From NCBI GenBank assembly GCA_964482025.1, contig CAYZVN010000005.1:1-64000 (forward strand): a stretch of 64,000 bases of DNA, in the 5' to 3' direction. The stretch's first letter is position 1; the number at the start of each line of letters is the position of its first letter. A program made the position numbers and the translations under genes. Under the pieces are notes generated by a model. That model saw only the letters and a program-made list of their open reading frames with translations. It ran no database searches and was not told the origin of the DNA. Below are positions 9,536-18,660 of the stretch, piece after piece. This DNA comes from UBA5868 sp964482025 (GTDB lineage: Bacteria > Pseudomonadota > Gammaproteobacteria > Pseudomonadales > Cellvibrionaceae).

Positions 9536-9820
9536 GTGCGCGGCCCGAAATGGGGGTATCCCTGAGGAATGAATGTTTTGGGGCGGCTCATCCTTTTTAT
9601 ATGCCTATCTGGCTGTTGATGTCGCTTACGTAAAAGCTGTATAGGGCTCAGACAAAACTCCGATGTACAAATCCGCTACTTGGACTCTCAAGGTGGGAAG
9701 CAGGCAAGTCCTGGAAAGTACCTCTTGCGATTTTTTGCGTTTGTAGAAACAGATTTTCGCCGAAGTGCCGTTGCCTACGGGACTTCGCATCAGTCTCCAA
9801 CCATTATCAGGCAATAACCT

Positions 9821-11161
9821 ATGATTAAGATCCGAAAGGGATTGGATTTGCCTATCACAGGCAATCCAAGGCAAACCATAGAGGACGGTCCGACAATCCG
9901 CAGCGTTGCTGTCATTGGCTTTGATTACCACGGTATGAAGCCGACCATGACAGTCAAACCGGGTGATAGGGTCAAACGAGGTCAAGAGTTGTTTAGCGAC
10001 AAAAAGACCTCTGGTGTCATCTATACCTCACCGGCGTCCGGTACAGTCTCGGCTGTTCATCGCGGCGCGCAGCGCGTCTTCCAGTCGGTCGTAATTGATA
10101 TAGACGGCGATGATTATATCGAGTTTGAGCGCTACCCCTCCTCGCAGCTCCAGAGCTTGGAGCGCGATCAGGTGCGTGACAACTTGCTGAAATCCGGCCT
10201 GTGGACCGCGTTGCGAACGCGTCCATACAGTAAAGTGCCGTCACCAGAGTCGACGCCGAACTCCCTCTTTGTCACAGCAATGGATACCAATCCGCTTGCC
10301 GCTGATCCGACCGTTATCATTAACGACAAAGCGCAAGCGTTCAGCGATGGGTTGACCGTGCTGGCCCGCCTGCTAGATGGCAAAGTCTTTGTTTGTCATG
10401 CTCCCGAAGTTCAATTACCTAAAGGGCAGGGCGGCAACATTGTCTATCAGGCTTTTGGCGGCGTGCATCCGGCCGGTAATGCCGGTACTCATATCCACTT
10501 TCTCGATCCGGTCAGCGCTAAAAAGACCGTCTGGACCATCGGTTACCAGGATGTCATAGCGGTCGGCGAACTGTTTGTCACAGGCCAGCTGCCGGTTGAG
10601 CGAGTTGTCTCACTGGCGGGTCCTCAGGTGACCAACCCACGCTTGATACGCACGCGTCTGGGGGCGAGTTTAGATGAAATCACAGCGGGTCAGCTTAAAG
10701 ACGGTGAGAGCCGAGTGATCTCGGGTTCCGTTTTCGGCGGACGCTTTGGCGGCGCCGCGGTTCGCTATCTGGGACGGTTCCACAATCAAATCAGTGTTTT
10801 GGAAGAAGGGCGCGAGCGCACACCTTTTCATTACTTACGTCCTGGCTTTAAGAGCTTTTCGGTGCTGCCCATTTATATCTCCAAAGTTCTTGGCGGTAAG
10901 TTTTCTTTTACCACCTCCACCAATGGGAGTGAGCGGGCGATGGTACCAGTGGGCGCCTACGAAAGGATTATGCCCCTCGATATGCTGCCCACCCAGTTGT
11001 TGCGCTCTTTGATCGTCGACGACACAGAAGTGGCCCAGCAGCTCGGTTGTCTCGAGCTGGATGAAGAAGATCTCGCCCTGTGTACATTCGTTTGTCCAGG
11101 CAAATACGAATACGGCCCGATGCTGCGCCGTAATCTGACGCGCATTGAACTTGAGGGGTGA
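9821..11161 (+). CDS. nqrA: Na+-translocating NADH:quinone reductase subunit A
   Basis: NqrA (446 residues) is the soluble cytoplasmic subunit of the six-subunit sodium pump that oxidises NADH and reduces ubiquinone. Diagnostic stretches are MIKIRKGLDLPI at the start, SPASGTVSAVHRGAQR (biotinyl/lipoyl-like fold), GLTVLARLLDGKVFVCHAP, and the C-terminal FVCPGKYEYGP. It is the first gene of a tight nqrABCDEF operon, 3 bases ahead of nqrB. Confidence 0.98.
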   Translation: MIKIRKGLDLPITGNPRQTIEDGPTIRSVAVIGFDYHGMKPTMTVKPGDRVKRGQELFSDKKTSGVIYTSPASGTVSAVHRGAQRVFQSVVIDIDGDDYIEFERYPSSQLQSLERDQVRDNLLKSGLWTALRTRPYSKVPSPESTPNSLFVTAMDTNPLAADPTVIINDKAQAFSDGLTVLARLLDGKVFVCHAPEVQLPKGQGGNIVYQAFGGVHPAGNAGTHIHFLDPVSAKKTVWTIGYQDVIAVGELFVTGQLPVERVVSLAGPQVTNPRLIRTRLGASLDEITAGQLKDGESRVISGSVFGGRFGGAAVRYLGRFHNQISVLEEGRERTPFHYLRPGFKSFSVLPIYISKVLGGKFSFTTSTNGSERAMVPVGAYERIMPLDMLPTQLLRSLIVDDTEVAQQLGCLELDEEDLALCTFVCPGKYEYGPMLRRNLTRIELEG

Positions 11162-11164
11162 GGC

Positions 11165-12358
11165 ATGAGCTTGCGACGTTTATTAGACAATATGGAGCCG
11201 CACTTCCATAAAGGCGGGCGCTTCGAAAAGTGGTATGCGCTCTATGAAGCGGCGGATACCATTTTTTACAAACCGGCAGATGTCACCAAGACCACCGCTC
11301 ATGTGCGCGACGGCATCGACCTCAAGCGCATTATGATCACGGTTTGGCTATGTACATTTCCGGCAATGCTTTTCGGTATGTACAACGTGGGTCTACAGGC
11401 CAACATCATTCTGGATGGTGCCGGCCTTGAAGGTTGGCGCGGCGCGCTGTTGGCCGTACTGACGAGTCACAATCCAGCGAGCATTTGGGACAACTTCTTA
11501 CTAGGTGCCGCCTATTTTGTGCCGATCTACGCGACGGTGTTTATTGTCGGCGGATTCTGGGAAGTCCTCTTCGCCATGAAGCGCGGGCATGAAGTCAACG
11601 AAGGTTTCTTCGTCACTTCGGTCCTTTTTGCGTTGATATGTCCACCAGACCTGCCCCTATGGCAAGCCGCTTTGGGTATCAGCTTCGGTGTTGTTGTGGG
11701 TAAAGAAATCTTTGGCGGCACAGGTAAAAACTTCATTAACCCAGCACTGGCTGGCCGGGCGTTTCTGTTTTTTGCTTATCCGGCTGATATCTCCGGTGAC
11801 GACGTGTGGACGGTTGTTGACGGTTACAGCGGCGCGACACCTCTATCGATTGTAGCTCAACAAGGTGTGTCTGCTCTGTCCGGTCACCTTACCTGGATGG
11901 ACGCGTTTCTCGGCTTCGAGCACGGCTCGATAGGTGAGACTTCAACCTTGGCTGTGGCGATCGGCGGCATTATTTTGTTGGTGATGGGGATCGCCTCAAC
12001 ACGCATCGTTCTCGGCACCGTTATCGGAACTATAGTAACGGCGTTGCTATACAACTGGGCGGGTGGTGACAGCTCTAATCCAATGTTTGCAATGCCGTTC
12101 TGGTGGCACTTTGTCTTGGGCGGGTATGCGTTCGGCTTGTTCTTTATGGCGACGGATCCCGTGTCAGCCTCGATGACCAATACAGGGAAATGGTGGTTTG
12201 GCGCGCTGATCGGCTTTATGGTCGTGACTATCCGGGTGGTGAATCCGGCGTTCCCAGAGGGCATGATGCTGGCAATTCTCTTTGCCAATATGTTTGCCCC
12301 GACCATCGACTACTTCGTTGTTCAATCCAATATCAAGCGGAGACTGGCGCGTGGCTAA
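11165..12358 (+). CDS. nqrB: Na+-translocating NADH:quinone reductase subunit B
   Basis: NqrB (397 residues) is a multi-spanning membrane subunit related to RnfD. It opens with the family's cytosolic N-terminus (LRRLLDNMEPHFHKGGRFEKWYALYEAADT) and then about ten hydrophobic segments. The motif YSGATPLS near residue 224 carries the threonine that is covalently flavinylated with FMN. Its last 8 bases overlap the GTG start of nqrC, so the two are probably translationally coupled. Confidence 0.98.
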   Translation: MSLRRLLDNMEPHFHKGGRFEKWYALYEAADTIFYKPADVTKTTAHVRDGIDLKRIMITVWLCTFPAMLFGMYNVGLQANIILDGAGLEGWRGALLAVLTSHNPASIWDNFLLGAAYFVPIYATVFIVGGFWEVLFAMKRGHEVNEGFFVTSVLFALICPPDLPLWQAALGISFGVVVGKEIFGGTGKNFINPALAGRAFLFFAYPADISGDDVWTVVDGYSGATPLSIVAQQGVSALSGHLTWMDAFLGFEHGSIGETSTLAVAIGGIILLVMGIASTRIVLGTVIGTIVTALLYNWAGGDSSNPMFAMPFWWHFVLGGYAFGLFFMATDPVSASMTNTGKWWFGALIGFMVVTIRVVNPAFPEGMMLAILFANMFAPTIDYFVVQSNIKRRLARG

Positions 12359-13127
12359 ACAACAGACTGCAAAATACACCATCGTCGTGACTTTGGTGAT
12401 GTGCCTTGTGGCATCCGTTCTGGTGGCTGGTTCCGCCGTTTTGCTGAGACCATATCAAGTCGCCAATAAAACTGAAGACTTCCGTAAAAATGTGCTGAGC
12501 ATTGCCGGAATTTATGATCCTGCACAGTCGGTAGATGAGCAATTCGGAAAGATCGAGGTCAAGTTGGTTGACTTGCAAACGGGTCGATTCAGCGACGCTA
12601 TCACCGACCTGGATAAATTTGACCAAGTTGCCTCGGCGAAAAATTCTGAGTTATCCGACAGGCTTTCAGCGGGAGAGGATATCGCTAAGATCATTCGCCG
12701 TGAGAAATATGCCAAGGTGTTTATTGTTAACGACGCTGACGGGCTTTCCAAGCTGATTCTGCCCGTTCGCGGTTATGGACTGTGGTCCACCATGGCAGGC
12801 TTTCTTGCGTTGGATAAGGATTTGAATACCGTCATCGGCTTTGGCTTTTATGACCAAAAGGAAACCCCGGGACTGGGTGGTGAAGTCGACAATCCGGCTT
12901 GGAAGGCGATGTGGATAGGTAAGAAAATATACTCCGAAGAGGGCGAAGTCCGAATCGACGTGTTGAAAGGGCATGTGGATGAAAATACCCCGAATGCCGA
13001 ATACAAGGTCGACGGTTTATCCGGCGCGACACTCACCAGCATCGGTGTGGAGAATTTGTTGCACTTTTGGATGGGTGAAAAGGGCTACAAACCGTTTATT
13101 GAAAACCTGAAAAATGGGGAGGCTTAA
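12351..13127 (+). CDS. nqrC: Na+-translocating NADH:quinone reductase subunit C
   Basis: NqrC (258 residues) has one N-terminal membrane helix (YTIVVTLVMCLVASVLVAGSAVL) and a periplasmic FMN-binding domain with the flavinylation motif LSGATLTS near residue 226. The start is taken as the GTG at 12351, which gives MAKQQTAKYTIVV and is preceded by GCGGAG. The in-frame ATG at 12282 would add 23 residues that are not NqrC-like and lie inside nqrB. Confidence 0.95.
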   Translation: MAKQQTAKYTIVVTLVMCLVASVLVAGSAVLLRPYQVANKTEDFRKNVLSIAGIYDPAQSVDEQFGKIEVKLVDLQTGRFSDAITDLDKFDQVASAKNSELSDRLSAGEDIAKIIRREKYAKVFIVNDADGLSKLILPVRGYGLWSTMAGFLALDKDLNTVIGFGFYDQKETPGLGGEVDNPAWKAMWIGKKIYSEEGEVRIDVLKGHVDENTPNAEYKVDGLSGATLTSIGVENLLHFWMGEKGYKPFIENLKNGEA

Positions 13128-13129
13128 GC

Positions 13130-13798
13130 ATGAGCTTCAAGGCTAAAGAACTCATCATCAAACCGATTTTCGACAACAATCCCGTCGTTCTACAGATCTT
13201 GGGTATTTGCTCGGCACTGGCGGTAACCTCCAGTGTGCAGGTGAGTATGGTGTTGGCCATCGGTCTAACTTTAGTGGCAGGATTTTCCAATTTGTTCGTG
13301 TCACTGGTGCGCAATTACCTTCCCAGTAATGTCCGAATCATCGCGCAGATGATCATAATTTCGGGCTTGGTGATTATCGTGGACCAAGTGCTAAAAGCCG
13401 TGGCTTACGATACCAGTAAGCAGTTGTCCGTATTCGTAGGTCTGATTATCACCAACTGCATTGTTATGGGGCGCACCGAAGCGTTTGCGCTGAAAAATCC
13501 ACCGCTGCCCAGCTTTTTGGATGGCATAGGTCACGGCCTCGGCTATTCGATGCTGTTGTTTGTCGTTGCCACGGTGCGTGAGCTGTTTGGTGCCGGCAAG
13601 TGGTTCGGGATCGAGATTCTACCTACTGTCACCAATGGTGGTTGGTATGTGCCGAACGGTCTTTTTCTGTTGCCGCCGAGCGCATTCTTTATCATCGGCT
13701 TCATTATCTGGGTTTTGCGTACCTGGAAGAAAAACCAGGTAGAGAAACTCGAATATAAAATTTCCCCCAATAGTGTTGTTACAAAGGAGATCGCATAA
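13130..13798 (+). CDS. nqrD: Na+-translocating NADH:quinone reductase subunit D
   Basis: NqrD (222 residues) is a six-helix membrane subunit. Cysteines in GICSALAV (residue 27) and TNCIVMGR lie in the paired half-helices that, with NqrE, hold the intramembrane iron centre in the known structures. Its stop codon overlaps the nqrE start by one base. Confidence 0.98.
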   Translation: MSFKAKELIIKPIFDNNPVVLQILGICSALAVTSSVQVSMVLAIGLTLVAGFSNLFVSLVRNYLPSNVRIIAQMIIISGLVIIVDQVLKAVAYDTSKQLSVFVGLIITNCIVMGRTEAFALKNPPLPSFLDGIGHGLGYSMLLFVVATVRELFGAGKWFGIEILPTVTNGGWYVPNGLFLLPPSAFFIIGFIIWVLRTWKKNQVEKLEYKISPNSVVTKEIA

Positions 13799-14406
13799 TG
13801 GAATATTTCCTAAGTTTGTTCGTGCGCTCCGTTTTTATCGAAAATATGGCGTTGGCATTCTTTTTGGGAATGTGTTCATTTCTCGCACTGTCCAAAAAAG
13901 TTAATGCCGCCATCGGATTGGGGATTGCCGTCATAGTGGTGCAAACCATCACCGTACCGGCCAACAACCTCATTCTGAATTACTTGCTCAAGGAAGACGC
14001 TTTGGTGTGGTTGGGTATCACTGGTGTGGACCTGACCTTCCTCACATTTATTTCGTTTATTGGAGTCATCGCCGCGATTGTGCAGATTATGGAAATGGTG
14101 ATGGATAAATACCTGCCCGCCCTGTACAACGCACTGGGTGTTTTTCTTCCGTTGATTACCGTTAACTGCGTCATTATGGGGGGCTCCCTTTTTATGATGG
14201 AGCGCGATTACCGGTTTGGCGAGAGCGTCGTTTACGGTTTTGGCTCTGGCGCTGGCTGGGCATTGGCGATTTTGCTTCTAGCTGGTGTTCGCGAAAAAAT
14301 GAAATACTCCGATGTACCCGAAGGTCTGCGTGGCTTGGGTATCACTTTTATCACCGTGGGTTTGATGTCATTGGGCTTTATGTCCTTTGGCGGCATTTCC
14401 CTCTAA
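13798..14406 (+). CDS. nqrE: Na+-translocating NADH:quinone reductase subunit E
   Basis: NqrE (202 residues) is the inverted partner of NqrD, with six membrane helices and the matching cysteines in LGMCSFLALSKK (residue 26) and TVNCVIMGG. Both are present, so the shared iron site should be intact. The gene is followed after 21 bases by nqrF. Confidence 0.98.
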   Translation: MEYFLSLFVRSVFIENMALAFFLGMCSFLALSKKVNAAIGLGIAVIVVQTITVPANNLILNYLLKEDALVWLGITGVDLTFLTFISFIGVIAAIVQIMEMVMDKYLPALYNALGVFLPLITVNCVIMGGSLFMMERDYRFGESVVYGFGSGAGWALAILLLAGVREKMKYSDVPEGLRGLGITFITVGLMSLGFMSFGGISL

Positions 14407-14427
14407 GGCCTGACGAGGATACACGGT

Positions 14428-15651
14428 ATGGGTTTAGAAATTATCCTTGGCGTCGTGATGTTTACGGTGATCGTCCTATCGTTGGTGATGATCATTCTTG
14501 CCGCGCAAGCCAAGCTGGTTAGTAGTGGTGCAGTTCAAATTGTCATTAATGACGAAAAAACAATATCAGTACCTGCTGGTGGCAAGTTGTTGCAAACTCT
14601 CGCGACCAATAATGTATTTCTGGCATCTGCTTGTGGCGGTGGCGGCAGCTGTGCACAGTGCAAATGTATTGTGGACGAAGGTGGTGGCTCTATTTTGCCA
14701 ACAGAAGAAAACCACTTTACTCGCCGGGAGCAAAATGAAGGTTGGCGTTTGAGCTGCCAAGTACCGGTAAAACAGGACATGAGGATTCATGTTCCCGAAG
14801 AGGTATTTGGTGTAAAACAATGGGAGTGTGTCGTCGAGTCCAACCCCAACGTCGCCACTTTTATTAAAGAATTGACGCTGCGTCTTCCAGAAGGCGAAAA
14901 CGTCGACTTCCGCGCAGGCGGGTATGTTCAGCTGGAGTGTCCACCTCACCACGTAAAATATTCGGATTTCGATATAGAGCCGCAATTCCGTGGTGACTGG
15001 GAGCGTTTTGGCTTCTTCAAATTGGAATCCAAAGTGACGGAGCCGGTTATTCGCGCCTACTCCATGGCGAACTACCCGGATGAGAAAGGCATTGTTAAGT
15101 TCAACATCCGCATTGCGACGCCTCCGCCGAAGTCCCAGGGTATTCCACCCGGCCAAATGTCGTCTTACGTCTTCAATCTGAAGCCGGGCGACAAGGTTAC
15201 GGTTTATGGACCATTTGGTGAGTTCTTTGCGCGGGACACAGATGCGGAGATGGTGTTCATTGGCGGCGGTGCCGGCATGGCGCCCATGCGCTCGCATATT
15301 TTTGATCAGCTGCGCCGGATCAAGACGGACCGGAAGATTTCTTTCTGGTACGGTGCCCGCTCGCTACGCGAACTCTTCTACAAAGAAGAGTACGATCAGC
15401 TGCAAGAGGAAAACGAGAATTTTAAGTGGCATATAGCCTTGTCAGATCCTCAAGCAGAGGACAACTGGAGCGGCTTAACGGGTTTTATTCACAATGTTCT
15501 CTATGAAGAGTACCTCAAAGATCACCCCGCGCCAGAAGACTGTGAGTACTACATGTGCGGTCCTCCGATGATGAACGCAGCGGTGATTAAGATGCTGAAA
15601 GATCTCGGCGTTGAGGATGAGAACATCATGCTGGATGACTTCGGGGGCTGA
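14428..15651 (+). CDS. nqrF: Na+-translocating NADH:quinone reductase subunit F
   Basis: NqrF (407 residues) is the NADH-oxidising entry subunit. It has an N-terminal membrane helix (LGVVMFTVIVLSLVMIILAA), a [2Fe-2S] ferredoxin domain with cysteines in SACGGGGSCAQCKC and LSCQVPV, an FAD-binding motif RAYSMANYP, an NADH-binding motif IGGGAGMAPMRSHI, and the canonical tail ENIMLDDFGG. It ends the nqr structural-gene run and is followed by an intrinsic terminator. Confidence 0.98.
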   Translation: MGLEIILGVVMFTVIVLSLVMIILAAQAKLVSSGAVQIVINDEKTISVPAGGKLLQTLATNNVFLASACGGGGSCAQCKCIVDEGGGSILPTEENHFTRREQNEGWRLSCQVPVKQDMRIHVPEEVFGVKQWECVVESNPNVATFIKELTLRLPEGENVDFRAGGYVQLECPPHHVKYSDFDIEPQFRGDWERFGFFKLESKVTEPVIRAYSMANYPDEKGIVKFNIRIATPPPKSQGIPPGQMSSYVFNLKPGDKVTVYGPFGEFFARDTDAEMVFIGGGAGMAPMRSHIFDQLRRIKTDRKISFWYGARSLRELFYKEEYDQLQEENENFKWHIALSDPQAEDNWSGLTGFIHNVLYEEYLKDHPAPEDCEYYMCGPPMMNAAVIKMLKDLGVEDENIMLDDFGG

Positions 15652-15677
15652 TCAAGCCTTGTAGATAGACCTTAGGA

Positions 15678-15707
15678 AGCGAGGCTGCATAAGCACCCTC
15701 GCTTTTT
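15678..15707 (+). terminator. Intrinsic terminator after nqrF
   Basis: A 7-bp stem AGCGAGG/CCTCGCT with a 12-base loop runs into TTTTT, then more T-rich sequence. It separates nqrF from nqrM, so nqrM needs read-through or its own promoter. Confidence 0.75.
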
Positions 15708-15826
15708 CTTTTTGAAATTGGCTGAATTGAAGTGTCAAAGTAAGTTGAAGGCCAAAGTAAAGGGCGCAGATGCTATCGGGAAGGAGTATCGCGCGAAATC
15801 GCTCTGTCAGCTGTTAAGAGGTGAAT

Positions 15827-16072
15827 ATGACAACTATATTTTTAACGTTCTGTATTTTATTGCTCGTAGTTGCGGGTATGGCGATAGGGGTAATGGTTCG
15901 AGGTCAGCCGATCAAAGGGTCTTGCGGCGGTATCGCGTCCCTCGGTATGGGGCAGGCGTGTGACATCTGCGGCGGCGATAAAAATAAGTGTGAAAAGGAA
16001 GGTGATGCCCCAGAGGCCGACTCCGACTCGGAAGAAAAGCAAAGTTTGGCTTATAACGCTGCGAAAAAGTAA
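15827..16072 (+). CDS. nqrM: Na+-NQR maturation factor NqrM
   Basis: The 81-residue protein has one N-terminal membrane helix (FLTFCILLLVVAGMAIGVMV) followed by a cysteine cluster (GSCGGIASLG, then CDICGG and a further C). This is the NqrM (DUF539) signature. NqrM is required to assemble the iron centre between NqrD and NqrE. AAGAGGTG precedes the ATG; a GTG six bases upstream is in frame but overlaps this Shine-Dalgarno sequence. The C-terminal tail is acidic. Confidence 0.92.
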   Translation: MTTIFLTFCILLLVVAGMAIGVMVRGQPIKGSCGGIASLGMGQACDICGGDKNKCEKEGDAPEADSDSEEKQSLAYNAAKK

Positions 16073-16141
16073 TAAGCAACTGAAAACACGCATAAAATGA
16101 AGCGGAACGAACCGATGACACAAGGGTGAGGAACTAAGGGT

Positions 16142-17539
16142 ATGGCGGATTACACCTACGATTTTTTGGTGATTGGGGCGGGGCCGGCTGGTGAGGCAGC
16201 GGCTATGGCGGCGACCAAAAGCGGGCTTAAAGTTGGAGTTGTCGACGATACCGGAAGTTTGGGAGGAAATTGCACGCATAAGGGCACAATCCCATCTAAA
16301 TCCATACGCCACGCCGTCAAGCAGGTGATTCACTATCGACAGCAGCCAGAAGTACTGCAGATGGCTTCTCTTCCGCCCATTTCCTACCCGACCATTCTCG
16401 CTTCGGCTCAGAAGATCATTCCGCGCAAGGTAGCGATGCATAAATCCTACTTTATGCGCAATCGAATATATGTGCACTCTGGAACGGCACATTTCGCCGG
16501 GCCCAAGCAGGTGAACGTACAGCTGCCTTATGGGGTGACGGATCGTATTACGGCGGAAAATGTACTGATCGCTACTGGATCGCGGCCCTATCGGCCCGCA
16601 GAAGTCGATTTTACCCATCCGCGGATTTATGACAGCGATACCATTCTCGAGATGAACCACACCCCACGGACGTTGATTATCTACGGCGCTGGTGTAATCG
16701 GCTGCGAGTACGCGTCCATTTTTTCTGGGTTGGGTGTCAAAGTGGATCTTATTAACACCCGGGAGCACCTGTTGGAGTTTTTAGACGGTGAGATTTCCGA
16801 TGCCCTGAGCTATCACCTGCGAGAAAAAGGTGTGCTAGTGCGCCAGCTCGAAGAGTTTGAGAGTCTACAGGCGACCGATCACGGGGTTTCGTTGAAACTG
16901 CAATCGGGTAAACGCATCAAGGCAGACGCCTTGTTGTGGTGCAACGGGCGCTCTGGCAATACGGAGCTGCTGCAATTGGAGAACGCCGGTTTGCAGGCGA
17001 ACCATCGGGGGCAGATCGAGGTGGACGAGGAATACCGCACGGTGCAATCCAATATCTACGCCGCTGGAGACGTGATCGGCTGGCCCAGTCTTGCCAGTGC
17101 GTCTTATGACCAGGGGCGAGCGGTAGTATCTTCCATTACGGGTGAGCCCGTGCGCCGCGTAACCGATGCGCCTACGGGGATTTATACCCTGCCGGAAATC
17201 AGCTCGGTAGGCAAAACAGAAGCCGAACTCACCGCAGCGAAAATTCCCTATGAGGTGGGCAGAGCATTCTTTAAGGACATCGCCAAAGCACAGATTAGTG
17301 GCGAAGAAGTGGGGATGCTGAAGATCCTGTTCCACTTGGACACCCTGGAGATTTTAGGCATTCACTGCTTCGGTGCTGAGGCGGCCGAGATCATCCACAT
17401 TGGCCAAGCGATTATGAATCAAGAGGGCGCGGCCAATAGCGTCGAGTACTTCACCAATACAACCTTCAACTACCCGACCATGGCCGAAGCCTACAGGGTT
17501 GCCGCCTTAAATGGCCTCAACCGCTTGCACCGCCAGTAG
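16142..17539 (+). CDS. sthA: Si-specific (soluble) NAD(P)+ transhydrogenase
   Basis: SthA moves reducing equivalents between NADPH and NADH and is a homologue of the dihydrolipoamide dehydrogenase group. The 465-residue protein has an FAD motif (VIGAGPAGEAAAMAA), the NAD(P) motif (YGAGVIGCEYASIF) and the C-terminal dimerisation domain with HCFGAEAAEIIHIG. In place of the redox disulphide CxxxxC it has GNCTHKGTIPSK, which is the expected difference that marks SthA. It stands 69 bases downstream of nqrM, so NADH-consuming and NADPH-balancing enzymes are neighbours. Confidence 0.97.
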   Translation: MADYTYDFLVIGAGPAGEAAAMAATKSGLKVGVVDDTGSLGGNCTHKGTIPSKSIRHAVKQVIHYRQQPEVLQMASLPPISYPTILASAQKIIPRKVAMHKSYFMRNRIYVHSGTAHFAGPKQVNVQLPYGVTDRITAENVLIATGSRPYRPAEVDFTHPRIYDSDTILEMNHTPRTLIIYGAGVIGCEYASIFSGLGVKVDLINTREHLLEFLDGEISDALSYHLREKGVLVRQLEEFESLQATDHGVSLKLQSGKRIKADALLWCNGRSGNTELLQLENAGLQANHRGQIEVDEEYRTVQSNIYAAGDVIGWPSLASASYDQGRAVVSSITGEPVRRVTDAPTGIYTLPEISSVGKTEAELTAAKIPYEVGRAFFKDIAKAQISGEEVGMLKILFHLDTLEILGIHCFGAEAAEIIHIGQAIMNQEGAANSVEYFTNTTFNYPTMAEAYRVAALNGLNRLHRQ

Positions 17540-17551
17540 CCGCACCCAGGT

Positions 17552-17590
17552 GTGACATAAAGCGCCGGACAAACCAACGCTTTATGTCAC
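17552..17590. terminator. 13-bp perfect inverted repeat between convergent genes
   Basis: GTGACATAAAGCG (17552-17564) and CGCTTTATGTCAC (17578-17590) are perfect complements around a 13-base loop. They lie between the stop codons of sthA (plus) and the small exported-protein gene (minus). The position suggests a bidirectional terminator, but there is no U-tract on either side, so a factor-dependent or RNA-stabilising role is as likely. Confidence 0.5.
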
Positions 17591-17596
17591 CATCAG

Positions 17597-17923
17597 TTAG
17601 TTCTTGGGCGGCATTTTGACAACGGAATGGATGACATGGTCGCCCTCAAAATACACAGTGAACTGCTCGTAGTCCCAGGTGTAAATAGGCGGTGTTCCAA
17701 CGGGGCCGGAGCGCTCTAAAGGTTGGCCGAACTTCTCTTCCACATGCGCTTTGCGCATCCCCGTTTTCGGAGACTCAACTCCCCACGCCTGGCCCTGCTG
17801 GCCGAGCGGTATCACCACTGTATCGGCATAGCCAGCACCACTGAAAAGCGGAATTAAGGCGCCCAAGCAGCAAGCCAGAATAAAAGGCCGACGCTGTGAC
17901 GCAGAAGTGCGAATTAGGTTCAT
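17597..17923 (-). CDS. Small exported protein, unknown function
   Basis: This 108-residue protein has a signal peptide (FILACCLGALIPLFSGAGYA) and a mature part of about 75 residues with GMRKAHVEEKFGQPLERSGPVGTPPIYTWDYEQFTVYFEGDHV. The FGxP and following pattern is reminiscent of BamE/SmpA-like small folds, but I would not assign it. The start codon overlaps the last 4 bases of the PilZ gene upstream, so the two are translationally coupled and may work together. No function is proposed. Confidence 0.8.
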   Translation of the reverse strand: MNLIRTSASQRRPFILACCLGALIPLFSGAGYADTVVIPLGQQGQAWGVESPKTGMRKAHVEEKFGQPLERSGPVGTPPIYTWDYEQFTVYFEGDHVIHSVVKMPPKN

Positions 17924-18600
17924 TGATTGCTCTCCGATGTTGAACTTTGTTTGCGCTGACTGACCTGTGCCCGAATGATCTGGCGCGCCAACTCCTGGCG
18001 ATCCTGCTCGCGCAAGCGATGGAACTTGGCGCCGATACGGTACCCATCGTCGCCTTGATCCTCGCAGCGAACGACCGAAGCGAAGACTATCACGGGCGTG
18101 TAACTGGGTAAAAAAATCATTCGCAAAACCAGAAAGTTTCCCTTGTATAAGGCGCGATCGCTGTTGAAAGCGACCCCTTCTTCACCCAGGCTGAGGCGTT
18201 CCGTTCTGTCATTTTCACCCGAAATAAACATGCTGTGGCGTGCGATAAGGTCGATTTTTTGATTCAGCTTGTGAAGGTAATCACCCAAGAGGCGCTGCTT
18301 GTCGCTGATGATTTTGAGAAGTTGCTGTGCCTCCCGGTCGACGCGCCTTAGTTCGGCGACCAAGTGCAGTGCCAGGCCGTCGCCAATGGACTGTTCCGGC
18401 TCTTGCTCTTCGGCGGTGTGATTGTCTACCACGCGGAAGTCAAAGATCACATCGTCACTGACGCGAAAGGTGTTGCGGCGTTGTGGGGGCGGAGGGGTTG
18501 TCATAAGACTGGCTCGCAGTGGTTCTAGCTCAGCAGCATTCGGATTAACCAATAATAGCGTATCGTGCACCTGTTCCGCTGGTGCGCTTACAGGTTTCAC
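17920..18600 (-). CDS. PilZ-domain protein with degenerate c-di-GMP motif
   Basis: The 226-residue cytoplasmic protein has RRNTFR near residue 41, matching the RxxxR part of a PilZ motif. Its C-terminal beta-rich half includes LGEEGVAFNSDRALYKGNFLVLRMIFLP. In canonical PilZ domains the second motif reads (D/N)xSxxG; here the equivalent positions read S-L-G-E-E-G, so Asp and Ser are both replaced. The two halves are separated by a helical stretch (residues ~70-135). c-di-GMP binding is therefore doubtful. It is divergent from yheS and coupled to the small exported protein. Confidence 0.75.
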   Translation of the reverse strand: MKPVSAPAEQVHDTLLLVNPNAAELEPLRASLMTTPPPPQRRNTFRVSDDVIFDFRVVDNHTAEEQEPEQSIGDGLALHLVAELRRVDREAQQLLKIISDKQRLLGDYLHKLNQKIDLIARHSMFISGENDRTERLSLGEEGVAFNSDRALYKGNFLVLRMIFLPSYTPVIVFASVVRCEDQGDDGYRIGAKFHRLREQDRQELARQIIRAQVSQRKQSSTSESNQ

Positions 18601-18603
18601 CTT

Positions 18604-18631
18604 TTGGCGGCAATCTGTAAGGGACTATAAT
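18604..18631 (+). promoter_or_regulatory. Likely sigma-70 promoter for yheS
   Basis: TTGGCG (18604-18609) and TATAAT (18626-18631) are spaced by 16 bases, about 30 bases before the yheS ATG. The -10 is perfect and the -35 keeps TTG. It lies in the divergent PilZ/yheS gap. Confidence 0.5.
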
Positions 18632-18660
18632 CCGCGTTTGTTCTAATTTGAGCCGTTCTA

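Noticed and set aside
14566..15297. 243-codon minus-strand frame inside nqrF
   Set aside because: Lies wholly inside a clear nqrF with intact motifs; the translation matches no family and has no ribosome-binding site.
15857..16768. 303-codon minus-strand frame over nqrM and sthA
   Set aside because: Antisense to two well-supported genes; no recognisable domain.
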